From positions 1 to 25,725 of the forward strand of contig CADBOW010000033.1 of assembly GCA_902796375.1 (NCBI GenBank): a stretch of DNA of 25,725 bases. The letters are read 5' to 3'. A program made the translations under genes and the position numbers. The stretch comes from an uncultured Lachnospiraceae bacterium (lineage in GTDB: Bacteria; Bacillota; Clostridia; Lachnospirales; Lachnospiraceae). The notes below the pieces were generated by a model that did not search any database, was not told where the DNA came from, and saw nothing but the letters and a program-made list of their open reading frames with translations. Positions 16,381 to 24,525 of this stretch are shown in pieces; position 1 is the first letter of the stretch, and every line of letters begins with the position of its first letter.

Positions 16381-17082
16381 TCACAATCCTCTGGTGATCA
16401 GGAAATACAGCATGATTCCGAATTCCACCACGCCGACTCCGATCATGATCAAGATTCCTCTGGTTCCGGCCTTTGCGATCCGGACACGGGATACAAAAAG
16501 GAATGCCGTAACTACCATTACCGCAAAATAGACCGGTGTGAAATCCACCCGGCTGACAAACCGGATCAGAAGTACCGTCGGGAAGATCAGAGCCGAAGAA
16601 GTAACCGGAAGACCCACATAGGTCTTTCTTACTCCTCCCTCCGATCTGGCCCTCTCTTCCTCAGTTACATTGAAATAAGCCAGACGGATCAGTGCCGCCA
16701 ATCCGTACAGGGTAATGATCACGATGAACAGGAAAGGATACAGTATGGCTCTGTCCTGATCCACGGGATGCAGAACCGGCAAATCCACGTATTTCTCGCT
16801 GGCACGGACCAGACCGAATCCGATGGCTCCCGGCAGTACGCCGAAGGAGATCAGATCCGCCAGTGAATCGATCTGTATACCGAAGCTCTTCTCGAAGTCC
16901 GTCCGATTCTTCTTCTTTCTGGCCACCTTTCCGTCAAAAGCATCACAGAGTCCGCAGAACAGCAGGAAGAAGGCTCCCATATAAGGATGCCCGTTCCCGT
17001 AGAGCGAAACTATGATTCCAAGAATTCCGGCGATTGCCGACAGATATGTCAGAATAACCGTGTAATCAAATACTCCTATCAT
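16381..17082 (-). CDS. pssA: CDP-diacylglycerol-serine O-phosphatidyltransferase
   Basis: The 233-residue membrane enzyme makes phosphatidylserine from CDP-diacylglycerol and serine. The CDP-alcohol phosphatidyltransferase signature is intact: D47, D50-G51, A54-R55, G68, D72 and D76, in DAFDGKVAR and FGIQIDSLAD. The spacer between AR and G is 12 residues, longer than in the textbook motif. About six further hydrophobic helices follow. The start ATG at 17082 overlaps the upstream stop codon as ATGA and has GGAGAAGAG before it; the frame continues 23 codons upstream but inside the previous gene. Pairing with psd indicates serine versus other polar alcohols as the substrate. Confidence 0.94.
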   Translation of the reverse strand: MIGVFDYTVILTYLSAIAGILGIIVSLYGNGHPYMGAFFLLFCGLCDAFDGKVARKKKNRTDFEKSFGIQIDSLADLISFGVLPGAIGFGLVRASEKYVDLPVLHPVDQDRAILYPFLFIVIITLYGLAALIRLAYFNVTEEERARSEGGVRKTYVGLPVTSSALIFPTVLLIRFVSRVDFTPVYFAVMVVTAFLFVSRVRIAKAGTRGILIMIGVGVVEFGIMLYFLITRGL

Positions 17083-18107
17083 TTCTTCTCTCTTCTCCCT
17101 AACATCATCAGTCCGATCATCAAAGTGATCCCGCTTGTAATGATACAACAATAGAAGGAAATGCCCCGGCTCAGCATCTGTACCTGAAAGGCAAAGTCCC
17201 TCGGCATAAGATTCTTATAACCCTCGATCATCAGATAATCCGAGATCCCGATGGCTCCCGGGATCGGGATACAGGTTGATCCGATGGTCGCAAAACACTG
17301 CGTGGAAAAAAGCTCACGTACAGGTCCCATGCCGCCCAATGCACGATAGCTGAATACCGTGACCACAATCTGTGCAAACCGCTGCAGTATATTCATGAGA
17401 CAGGCATTGAACCACATCCCCTTATGCCCTGCTACCACATTTACGCAGGTTTTATATTCCTCCATGACCTTCTCCAGCTTCTTCTGGATCTTCTCCTGAT
17501 GCTTGACCAGATGGATCTTATGGAGGAAACTGATCATCTTCATGGCGATCCGGAATATGAATTCCCTCCTCCGGATCATCAGCACACCCAGGGTAAACAG
17601 GGTGGCAAAGATCAGAAATCCGGCTATGATAAACGCCTTGCACATGGTACTGTAACCCATGAAAACGCTCGGTGCCAGCAGGAATCCCACCACGCCGAAG
17701 AACAGCAGTCCCACGTTAAACGCAATGAAGTTGATCACCAGTGTGGCTGTGATCACCGCTCCCGGTATCCCATCCTTCATCATGAAGAAAATGATCGCCG
17801 GCTGGCCGCCGGTTCCGGAAGGCGTAATGGCCGAGAAGTAGGTATCTCCCGCCGAATACAGAAAGCCGCGCCGCATTTTCTGCGGATAGCCGCAGGTCCT
17901 GCAGATCTGCAGCAGAGATACTCCCTCAAAAAATATAAAACTGAACATACATATGCCACTCAGCGCCAGCCACCCTTTATCCGCATGCCCCAGGGATTCC
18001 ATAAAATCGCTGAGGGACATTCCGCTCCGGTAGATCATAAACCAGATCGTAAATCCTGCCAGAAGAAGGGAAACCACCGCCCAGATGGCCTTTTTCTTCA
18101 TATCCAA
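17079..18107 (-). CDS. Flippase-like (LPG_synthase_TM/UPF0104 family) membrane protein
   Basis: The 342-residue protein has about eight hydrophobic helices and a cytoplasmic, lysine-rich loop near residues 190-225. It carries the family hallmark AGDTYFSAITPSGTGGQPA at about 86-104 and IPIPGAIGISDYLM near 276-289. This is the membrane half of lysyl-phosphatidylglycerol synthase MprF, without the soluble aminoacyltransferase domain. Family members are thought to move lipids across the membrane, but the lipid is usually unknown. Being first in a phosphatidylethanolamine operon makes a phospholipid or envelope precursor a fair guess. The frame opens with TTG at 18107 about 11 bases after AAAGGA; an ATG two codons later (18101) is also possible. 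Confidence 0.88.
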   Translation of the reverse strand: MDMKKKAIWAVVSLLLAGFTIWFMIYRSGMSLSDFMESLGHADKGWLALSGICMFSFIFFEGVSLLQICRTCGYPQKMRRGFLYSAGDTYFSAITPSGTGGQPAIIFFMMKDGIPGAVITATLVINFIAFNVGLLFFGVVGFLLAPSVFMGYSTMCKAFIIAGFLIFATLFTLGVLMIRRREFIFRIAMKMISFLHKIHLVKHQEKIQKKLEKVMEEYKTCVNVVAGHKGMWFNACLMNILQRFAQIVVTVFSYRALGGMGPVRELFSTQCFATIGSTCIPIPGAIGISDYLMIEGYKNLMPRDFAFQVQMLSRGISFYCCIITSGITLMIGLMMLGRREKK

Positions 18108-18158
18108 TTGACTGTATTTCCTTTACCAAATTCAACTGTCGTCTTTACATACAGAGTC

Positions 18159-18187
18159 AGTGTATCATAAATGTTTCATAAACACAA
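18159..18187 (-). promoter_or_regulatory. Putative promoter of the phospholipid-purine operon
   Basis: The minus strand has TTGTGT (18182-18187), a 17-base spacer and TACACT (18159-18164). It lies about 50 bases upstream of the flippase-like gene and is the best match in the intergenic region. Confidence 0.55.
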
Positions 18188-18229
18188 ACAGTTTCTGTCA
18201 TCCCTCCGTCATCTTCACAGAATCGGTTG

Positions 18230-18257
18230 TTTACAAACCATCGTTTTTTCGTATAAT
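18230..18257 (+). promoter_or_regulatory. Putative promoter of the TIR-domain gene
   Basis: TTTACA (18230-18235), a 16-base spacer and a consensus TATAAT (18252-18257) lie about 57 bases before the ATG at 18314. The match is strong and shows that the TIR gene has its own start of transcription, divergent from the phospholipid operon. Confidence 0.75.
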
Positions 18258-18313
18258 TATATTAGTTTGTTTTCGTTTACATGATTCATAAGGTAATAGC
18301 ACAGGAGGCTCTC

Positions 18314-21300
18314 ATGATCGAGCATTATAATGCATTTATCTCATATCGTCACGCTGAAAAGGATATCGAGGTCGCCAGATCGATCCAGCGGGATCTGGAA
18401 CATTTCCACATACCCATGAAGCTCCGGAAGGCACACGGCATGAAGGCCATAGATCGTATCTTCCTGGACAAGGACGAGCTGGGGACAGCCAGTGATCTGT
18501 CCTCAGAGATCGCCTATGCTCTGGAGCACGCGGATTTCCTGATCGTAATCTGCTCCACATCCACGAAGGAATCCCAGTGGGTTCCCCGGGAGATCGAATA
18601 TTTCCTTCGGAACCATACCAGAAAGCAGATCACCACCGTTCTGGTGGACGGGGAGCCGGATGAAGTGATCCCCGATATCTTAAAGTATGAATATCGAACC
18701 TATACCAATGAGCAGGGACAGAGCTATACCGTACCCGTGCGTCTGGAGCCGCTTTCCTGCGATTACCGTCTTCCCCGGAAGACGGCAAAGCGGGAGGAGC
18801 TTCCGCGGCTGGCTTCCTCGCTGATCGGCTGTTCCTATGATGAACTGATGAACCGCCGGAGACAGTACCGTGTCCGCCGCATGTCCCTGATCTTCAACTC
18901 CGTCCTGGCAGCAGTGATCATTGCCGTGATCGGTATCTATCTCAATCATCGAAAGCTTCAGGAAACCTATCAGAACGCACTGATGAATCAGTCAAAATAT
19001 CTTGCACACGAGTCCATGCATGCCAACGAAAATGAGCAGCGGATCCTGGCACTCCAGCTGGCTCTGGCTGCCCTGCCAACGGATGAGGAGGATTCCCGCC
19101 CCGTGATCCCGGAGGCGATCCGTGCTCTGACGGATGCAACCCTGGCCTACACCTCTCTCATGGGAAACAGCATCGAAGCCGTCTGGAATTACTCCATGGA
19201 CAACACCATGTCACAGTATGAGATCTCTCCCTCGGCCTCTGCCATAGCAGCATTGGATACCAGCGGGAGTATCAAGGTATGGGACACTGCATCCCACACT
19301 GTTCTGCTGGCGCTTCCGAAGAATACCACTGCATCCGTTTCCATCCATTTCCCTACGGATGACATTCTTCTGGTGCAGGATCGGTTCGCCCTGACCGCCT
19401 ATCAGCTGAAGACCGGAAGCTCTCTCTGGACCTATGAATCCAAGGACGGTTTCTCCTATGACAACACCTTCCCTGCCTTTAAGGACGGCTCCTTTCTGGT
19501 GGGCACCGGTGTGGGAACGATCCTCCGGCTTTCGAGAGAAGACGGATCCGTGATGGATAAATATACAATACGGAATGAAAATACAAATCCGTTCAATATC
19601 ACCCTTTCGCCGAATGAGGAAATGATTGCCTGCACCATCATGAATAATGCGGCCTTTCAATCTCAGATCTCCGTTTATGATCTGAAGAAGAAAACCTGTG
19701 TCACGGGAACGGACTCCATAGACCGGATCCGGGATCTGTGCTGGGCGGATGATACCCATCTTATGGCAAGCATCCCTGCAAACAGTATGGGGGGCAGTCT
19801 TTCCGCCGCCGATACCTCGTATCTGGAGCCCGACCATACGACCATCCATTGTATGGATCCCGTAACCATGAAGGATATCTGGACCTACGACTTTGTCACA
19901 ACGGATGTGATCGTGAAGAGTGCCTTTCTGGCACTTCCGAAGACGGAATCCATCGCCTACTATTCCGGCGACAAAGCGGAGATCCTCAAACTGAAGGACG
20001 GCGAGCTGACCGCATCTCATGTGGTAAACAGTCCCATCGTGGACATCAGTGACCGGGACGGAAACGGCTGGCCCACCTATATTACCAGAGACGGCAGCCT
20101 GGCCATCCCCGCGGGAAAGGACTCGGTGAAGCTTCTTTCCTGCCTGACGGACAATCTGGACTGGGCAATCATAAATCAGCATATCTTCGTCCATTCCTCC
20201 GGCAGCAAGGACATCATCCAGTATCAGCTGTATGTCCATGATGAGAACTGGAAGGAGATCCAGGGTTCCAAGAGTCTGGCCTCCTTCTATCAGACCTTCT
20301 ATATGGAGGATGCTGTTCTGGCCATGGTGACAAAAGAAGAATCCGGAAAATTCCCCAGTGTCAAAACCACAGAGGAAACCATTCCCATCCTGACACTGAT
20401 CGACCTGATGGGTGGCAGACTGCAGTATCAGATCCCTCTGGTGGATGAGAAGGGAGAGCCGTTGGCCGGAAATGATTACAACTGGCTCGGAACCGTGAAT
20501 AATACATTTTACCTCTCCTTTACCGCTCAGTCCACCAGTGAGCTTACGCTGGCCGGGGTGGACCTGGGCACCGGTGAACTGAAGCTGACGCCTCTTCTGG
20601 AAAAGGCATTTTTCTACTCCGACATCCGTCGTTACGGAAATAATATCTATTATCTGGATCAGGATGAGGATTTCAGGGTTCGTGTCAACGAATATGATAT
20701 TACCACCGGGAAGACCCAGGGGCATATCATTTCCGACGAACTTCAATATGCCAGCACCACATCCGATCCAATCTACCTGCCCGGTCTGAATGCCGTATAT
20801 TATACCCATTCGGAGGGAGACTGGATCGTCTATATGGACGGAAAGGATTCCCAGCATTTACCGAAGCCGGAGAACTGGTCCGAAACGACCCATGTCACCT
20901 ATAACGAAAAGACACATTGTCTGGCTGTCACGGACGGATTTACCATACAGCTCATCAACATGGATTCCCTGCAGGTGGTTAAGGAGCTTCCCTGTCCCGG
21001 ATCAAGGCCTCTGGCGCTTTCCTTCTATGACCCGAAGGATACGGATGAACCGACTCTGCTCCTGGTTCCCTACAGCAACGGACTGCTCTATCGTTACCAG
21101 GCAAATACCGGGGAGTACGTAGGAAATTCTGATATCTCCGTATACCGGTCTGATAGCTATGAGGCTCAGTTTGACTACATGTCTTCCGATAATACTCTGT
21201 ATATTCAGATCTACGATCTGACGGATGTGATCAACCTGGATTCCTGGGTAGAGGAGGGGTGCATCCGGAACAGCCTGGGGCATCACCGGCTGACAAACCG

Positions 21301-21460
21301 ATTCTATACCTATTCCTATAAGAACTCCGGAGAGAATCACATCGGATACTTCTCTCACTACACCACGGAGGAGCTGATTCAGAGAGCGAAGGATATTCTG
21401 AAGGATACGAAAATGTCCGACGAGATGAAATCCATTTACGGAATCGAAGATACGCCGTAG
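18314..21460 (+). CDS. TIR domain-transmembrane-beta-propeller protein
   Basis: The protein is about 1048 residues from the ATG at 18314, which has AGGAGG six bases upstream; an upstream in-frame ATG at 18281 lacks one. Residues 4-100 form a TIR domain: YNAFISYRHAEKD (5-17), RIFLDKDELG (48-57), ADFLIVICS (73-81) and WVPREIEYF (89-97). Glu93 aligns by eye with the catalytic glutamate of NADase TIRs (WVHKEI in SARM1). A basic stretch (181-189) precedes one transmembrane helix at about 190-210, so the TIR part should be cytoplasmic. Residues 224-256 (NQSKYLAHES to LQLALAALP) resemble the linker before WD40 repeats in STAND proteins. From about 280 onward are repeated beta-strand units, including SGSIKVWDTASHTVL, predicted to lie outside the membrane. 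Target, trigger and activity are unknown; a defence or envelope-sensing role is inference. Confidence 0.87.
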   Translation: MIEHYNAFISYRHAEKDIEVARSIQRDLEHFHIPMKLRKAHGMKAIDRIFLDKDELGTASDLSSEIAYALEHADFLIVICSTSTKESQWVPREIEYFLRNHTRKQITTVLVDGEPDEVIPDILKYEYRTYTNEQGQSYTVPVRLEPLSCDYRLPRKTAKREELPRLASSLIGCSYDELMNRRRQYRVRRMSLIFNSVLAAVIIAVIGIYLNHRKLQETYQNALMNQSKYLAHESMHANENEQRILALQLALAALPTDEEDSRPVIPEAIRALTDATLAYTSLMGNSIEAVWNYSMDNTMSQYEISPSASAIAALDTSGSIKVWDTASHTVLLALPKNTTASVSIHFPTDDILLVQDRFALTAYQLKTGSSLWTYESKDGFSYDNTFPAFKDGSFLVGTGVGTILRLSREDGSVMDKYTIRNENTNPFNITLSPNEEMIACTIMNNAAFQSQISVYDLKKKTCVTGTDSIDRIRDLCWADDTHLMASIPANSMGGSLSAADTSYLEPDHTTIHCMDPVTMKDIWTYDFVTTDVIVKSAFLALPKTESIAYYSGDKAEILKLKDGELTASHVVNSPIVDISDRDGNGWPTYITRDGSLAIPAGKDSVKLLSCLTDNLDWAIINQHIFVHSSGSKDIIQYQLYVHDENWKEIQGSKSLASFYQTFYMEDAVLAMVTKEESGKFPSVKTTEETIPILTLIDLMGGRLQYQIPLVDEKGEPLAGNDYNWLGTVNNTFYLSFTAQSTSELTLAGVDLGTGELKLTPLLEKAFFYSDIRRYGNNIYYLDQDEDFRVRVNEYDITTGKTQGHIISDELQYASTTSDPIYLPGLNAVYYTHSEGDWIVYMDGKDSQHLPKPENWSETTHVTYNEKTHCLAVTDGFTIQLINMDSLQVVKELPCPGSRPLALSFYDPKDTDEPTLLLVPYSNGLLYRYQANTGEYVGNSDISVYRSDSYEAQFDYMSSDNTLYIQIYDLTDVINLDSWVEEGCIRNSLGHHRLTNRFYTYSYKNSGENHIGYFSHYTTEELIQRAKDILKDTKMSDEMKSIYGIEDTP

Positions 21461-21501
21461 AACCCGGATGCCTTGCAGTGTCAGGCCGTATCACTCAAGA
21501 A

Positions 21502-21536
21502 AAGAGTGTCGTTGGGATCATCCCGGCGACACTCTT
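21502..21536. terminator. Bidirectional terminator between the TIR gene and the DHH operon
   Basis: Bases 21502-21517 pair with 21521-21536 in a continuous 16-bp stem (two G-T pairs) with a three-base loop. On the minus strand the stem is followed by TTTCTTGAG-type sequence, giving a U-tract for the DHH operon. On the plus strand the run after the stem is weaker (CTTCGTATATT), but it is the only candidate after the TIR gene at 21460. Confidence 0.8.
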
Positions 21537-21577
21537 CGTATATTATCCTCTTCGTTCTGCGGCGATGCCGCCATATT

Positions 21578-23086
21578 TCACACCTTTTTATACAGACTCG
21601 GGAACAGCCTGCTCCGGATGATATAGATATCATGGGGATCATCCTCCCGGCATGCGATATAATCTCCCGGATTTCCCGAATAATACTTCTCTTCATCCCA
21701 GGCAGTGAAAAGCTTCACATGCCGTTTCAGCCGCATGGCTTTGATCCTGGAACCGCCGGAGCTGATCACGCCCATGGCATGCTCCATGATCTCCATCCGT
21801 TCACCGGTGGCAGAATTCTTGATGGTGGGATCATAATCAAAGCTTCTGCTGTAGGGCTCTCCGGTCCTCCTGTAGCTCCGCTCCAGCTTCTCCTTCGTAA
21901 TGGGATATACCTCTCCCTCCAGGCCGATCATCAGATAGATGTCATCCCTTACCGTGACCTCCACATCTCCCTCCAGCGTCCGGATCTCCACCCGGGTACC
22001 GACGGGGAACAACTCCGTCAGCTTCGCGCAGCCCAGCTCCTGGGGCTGCTTTTCATACAGCTCCAGATATTCCGGCTCCAGCAGTGTATCCTTTGCATAC
22101 AGCACCTGATACTGTTCGTAGTATTCCTCCAGACGCTCCATCAGGATCCGGTCCGCCAGCGTGTAGGTGTCCTCATCCCCCATGGCATACTGATCCAGCA
22201 GATCCGGCCGCACGGTCCCGCCTGCCTTCAGCATATGTCCGCCACCGCCGCCGATGCCATCTGTCAGGAAGGCCGCCAGTTCATCCGCATGCACCTCCTT
22301 CACGCAGCTGCGAACGGAAAGCTTCACCTCAAAGGGACTGATATAATAGGCCAGACTCACATCGATGCCTTCCGTCTCCATTACGAAATCACTGATCACT
22401 CCCAGGATCCCGGGATCACAGGGTTCCGCCCGGAGCACCACGTATCTACGATCCGGATGGTATTCATACTGTGTGATGGTCTGTCCGGTTATGGACAGCT
22501 CCTCCAGGGAAATGTTGGAATTCCGAAGCTCCGTGATCACACTCTTACTGATCTGCAGCGTATCCAGCATATCCCGGTCCAGCGGATGCGACACCTCGGA
22601 TAACCGGTTCGTATCCATGAAAAGCCCGTAATACAGCGCCGTGGAAAGCTTCTTCTCTTCCGTCAGGCTGAGTCCCTCTTCCCGGATCATATCCCAGAGG
22701 ATCGTGGCACAGCTTCCGATATTGCTCCGAACCTCCGAAAGCTCCGGCAGTTCTCCCGTCACCTGGTGATGATCGATCACCGCCACCGTCTCCGCCTCCG
22801 TGAGCGTTGCATTTTTCTGACCGTACTGACAGTCCACCATGACCAGCAGCTCCGGTACATACATGAAATCCGGCTCGTAGCTGACGGGTACATCCAGTTC
22901 CCGGATCATCAGCAGAAGATTTCCCTTCTGCGCTTCCTTCCGTCCGCGGTAAATGAACCGGGCCGTCTTTCCCATCTGCCGGAAGTACCACCAGAGTGCA
23001 TATCCCGATGCCAGCGCATCCGCATCCGGATTATCATGGCACTGGATCACGATATCCTGATATGAGAGTAATTCTCTTAGTTTCAT
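21578..23086 (-). CDS. DHH family phosphoesterase with extra C-terminal module
   Basis: The 502-residue protein has a DHH domain (about 1-165): QCHDNPDADA (15-24), MVDC (83-86), VIDHHQ (103-108) and MDTNR (157-161), the metal ligands of the family. A DHHA1 domain follows with GGGGGHMLKAGG at 279-290. This is the NrnA/GdpP-type phosphodiesterase layout, acting on short oligonucleotides or cyclic dinucleotides, but without the membrane, PAS or GGDEF parts of GdpP. Residues 330-502 are extra. Two stretches there, 360-406 (TLEGD, GLEGEVYPI, ERSY) and 446-501 (IKAMRL, PGDYIA, DIYII, FPSLYK), look alike, as if duplicated and related to PGDYG-type domains. It is last in an operon with two zinc-ribbon membrane proteins, 20 bases behind the second. 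Substrate unknown. Confidence 0.88.
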   Translation of the reverse strand: MKLRELLSYQDIVIQCHDNPDADALASGYALWWYFRQMGKTARFIYRGRKEAQKGNLLLMIRELDVPVSYEPDFMYVPELLVMVDCQYGQKNATLTEAETVAVIDHHQVTGELPELSEVRSNIGSCATILWDMIREEGLSLTEEKKLSTALYYGLFMDTNRLSEVSHPLDRDMLDTLQISKSVITELRNSNISLEELSITGQTITQYEYHPDRRYVVLRAEPCDPGILGVISDFVMETEGIDVSLAYYISPFEVKLSVRSCVKEVHADELAAFLTDGIGGGGGHMLKAGGTVRPDLLDQYAMGDEDTYTLADRILMERLEEYYEQYQVLYAKDTLLEPEYLELYEKQPQELGCAKLTELFPVGTRVEIRTLEGDVEVTVRDDIYLMIGLEGEVYPITKEKLERSYRRTGEPYSRSFDYDPTIKNSATGERMEIMEHAMGVISSGGSRIKAMRLKRHVKLFTAWDEEKYYSGNPGDYIACREDDPHDIYIIRSRLFPSLYKKV

Positions 23087-23105
23087 CCTTACTGTCCATC
23101 CCCCG

Positions 23106-23978
23106 TTACAAAGCTTCCTTCTTCGCCAGAATCCCCCGAAGAGCTATACACAGATAGCTCATATGAAAACAAATGATATGCAGTCCCGTAAACATGTCAT
23201 ACCAGATCTCAATCTTCGACTGGGCTTCTATATCATCGGTCACCATGCCTGTAGTCTGTGTCATGAAGTATACCAGGGCAACCATGGCCATTATGGCCAG
23301 AAGGATGGCTCCGATGCGGTTCTCCTCCCCCTTCTGCCTCAGCAACAGCAGGAAGATCAGGGCATAGGCCCCATAAATGATCAGTGAGGTGCCGTATTTG
23401 CTCCATCCCACATTATACCCGAAATCATCAATGGAATTCAGTTCATTCTCTTCCCGGATCAGCAGGAAATAATCCAGTGCTGTCAGGGCCAGAGGAAACA
23501 GTCCGAGCCACATGCGCTTGCCCTTTTCCTGATTTGCCACACAGGTGGCCAGCAGAAAGGCCAGCGCCAGAAATGACAGATAGATATCCGACCGCCCCAT
23601 GGTATAGCCTCTGATAAATGCGGAGAGGATCAGCCGGACCAGCATGAACAGGATGGCGATCCCGGAAAGCTCGACCCCGATATTCATCAGCTTCTCCACA
23701 TTTCGCTCGTATCCGCCCCGAAAGACCGTCTTTGACAGGTCCTCCGTCATGGGCTTCGGTGCGATCTCCGGAACGTAAGTGGGAGACGCGGAGGGAGGTA
23801 ACGGAACCTGCCCGTCCATGGCGATCTTCTGTCCCGGCAGCAGGTCGTGTCCCGGCATCGGTGCAGGCTGTATGGCCGACTCTCTCGCCGACCCCTTCAC
23901 CGCCTTCTGCTCCCGCCCGCAGTGGATACAGAAGACTGCTCCTTCGGGGAGCATTTTACCGCAATACATGCAATACAT
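23106..23978 (-). CDS. Zinc-ribbon membrane protein (six predicted helices)
   Basis: The 290-residue protein begins with a compact zinc ribbon, Cys3-x2-Cys6 and Cys17-x2-Cys20 (CMYCGKMLPEGAVFCIHCG). A proline-rich linker (about 30-85) follows, then about six hydrophobic helices from residue 100 to the end. I do not recognise a specific family; zinc-ribbon-plus-membrane proteins are common in Clostridia and mostly of unknown function. The ATG at 23978 has AGGGGG upstream; the frame continues 18 codons further into the previous gene. It is 10 bases after the first zinc-ribbon gene and 19 bases before the DHH gene. Confidence 0.8.
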   Translation of the reverse strand: MYCMYCGKMLPEGAVFCIHCGREQKAVKGSARESAIQPAPMPGHDLLPGQKIAMDGQVPLPPSASPTYVPEIAPKPMTEDLSKTVFRGGYERNVEKLMNIGVELSGIAILFMLVRLILSAFIRGYTMGRSDIYLSFLALAFLLATCVANQEKGKRMWLGLFPLALTALDYFLLIREENELNSIDDFGYNVGWSKYGTSLIIYGAYALIFLLLLRQKGEENRIGAILLAIMAMVALVYFMTQTTGMVTDDIEAQSKIEIWYDMFTGLHIICFHMSYLCIALRGILAKKEAL

Positions 23979-23988
23979 AACGCACCCC

Positions 23989-24525
23989 CTACTCTTTTTT
24001 ACTTCCGCAGGCATCGCACCAGCTGCGCCCACGGGGATTCCTCATCCCGCATAACGGACAGATCCAGTCACCCGTGGCCCCGTCTTCGCCGGCTTTGTCT
24101 GCTCCATCGTCGCCTGCCTTGTCTGCTCCGGTTCCGCCTGCCTTGTCTGCTCCGGTTCCGCCTGCCTTACTTCCGGCATCTCCGGCTTTGCCTGCCTTGC
24201 TTCCGGCTTTCCATGCTCCGGCTTCTCCAGCCTTGCTTCCGTCTGCTGCGGTTCCGTCGGCTCCGCTTTCATCCTTCAGCTCTGCCGTTTTCGGTGTACC
24301 GTCCGCTCTCTGCTGATCCATGGGTTTCCTTAGATCTATATATCTGACCTGTCCCTCCGGATCCGGTCGGGAAAGAAGAATCAGTATCGCGATGGGGCCC
24401 AGAAAAAGGCCGGCGTAAAACCAGCTTTTTGCATAGCCCTTGCATTCGGAAACAGCATTTGCGATCAGGCCGAAGATCACCATCAGAAATACGCCCCAGA
24501 TCAACCAGACCATCCACATCTGCAT
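23989..24525 (-). CDS. Small membrane protein with Ala/Gly/Lys repeat linker and C-terminal zinc ribbon
   Basis: The 178-residue protein has two hydrophobic helices (about 5-25 and 34-52), then a long Gly/Ala/Lys/Asp-rich linker (about 85-150) with GGTGADKA-type octapeptides. It ends in a zinc ribbon, Cys156-x2-Cys159 and Cys170-x2-Cys173. A PGQ/RYIDLR segment sits between. The order is the reverse of the next gene, whose ribbon is N-terminal. I know of no defined function. The ATG at 24525 has AAGGGGGGAAGG upstream, and a clear promoter lies at 24638-24666. It is the first gene of the three-gene operon ending with the DHH phosphoesterase. Confidence 0.8.
   Translation of the reverse strand: MQMWMVWLIWGVFLMVIFGLIANAVSECKGYAKSWFYAGLFLGPIAILILLSRPDPEGQVRYIDLRKPMDQQRADGTPKTAELKDESGADGTAADGSKAGEAGAWKAGSKAGKAGDAGSKAGGTGADKAGGTGADKAGDDGADKAGEDGATGDWICPLCGMRNPRGRSWCDACGSKKE
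24068..24162. repeat. 24-bp imperfect tandem repeat in coding sequence
   Basis: About four 24-base units encode GGTGADKA, GGTGADKA, GDDGADKA and GEDGATGD on the minus strand (residues 122-153 of the zinc-ribbon protein). The first two are almost identical. Looser repeats of the same composition extend to about 24255. It is a slippage-prone, in-frame minisatellite. Confidence 0.75.

Noticed and set aside
18314..18800. TIR gene as part of a multi-gene defence island (for example with Thoeris ThsA or a STAND partner).
   Set aside because: Flanking genes are phospholipid, purine, DHH and zinc-ribbon genes. No SLOG/Macro, nuclease, NACHT or phage-defence partner is encoded in the window.
19211..20857. 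A 548-residue open frame on the minus strand opposite the TIR gene.
   Set aside because: It lies wholly antisense to a gene with clear domains, promoter and ribosome site. Its translation is low in recognisable motifs and it has no ribosome site; it reflects the codon usage of the sense strand.
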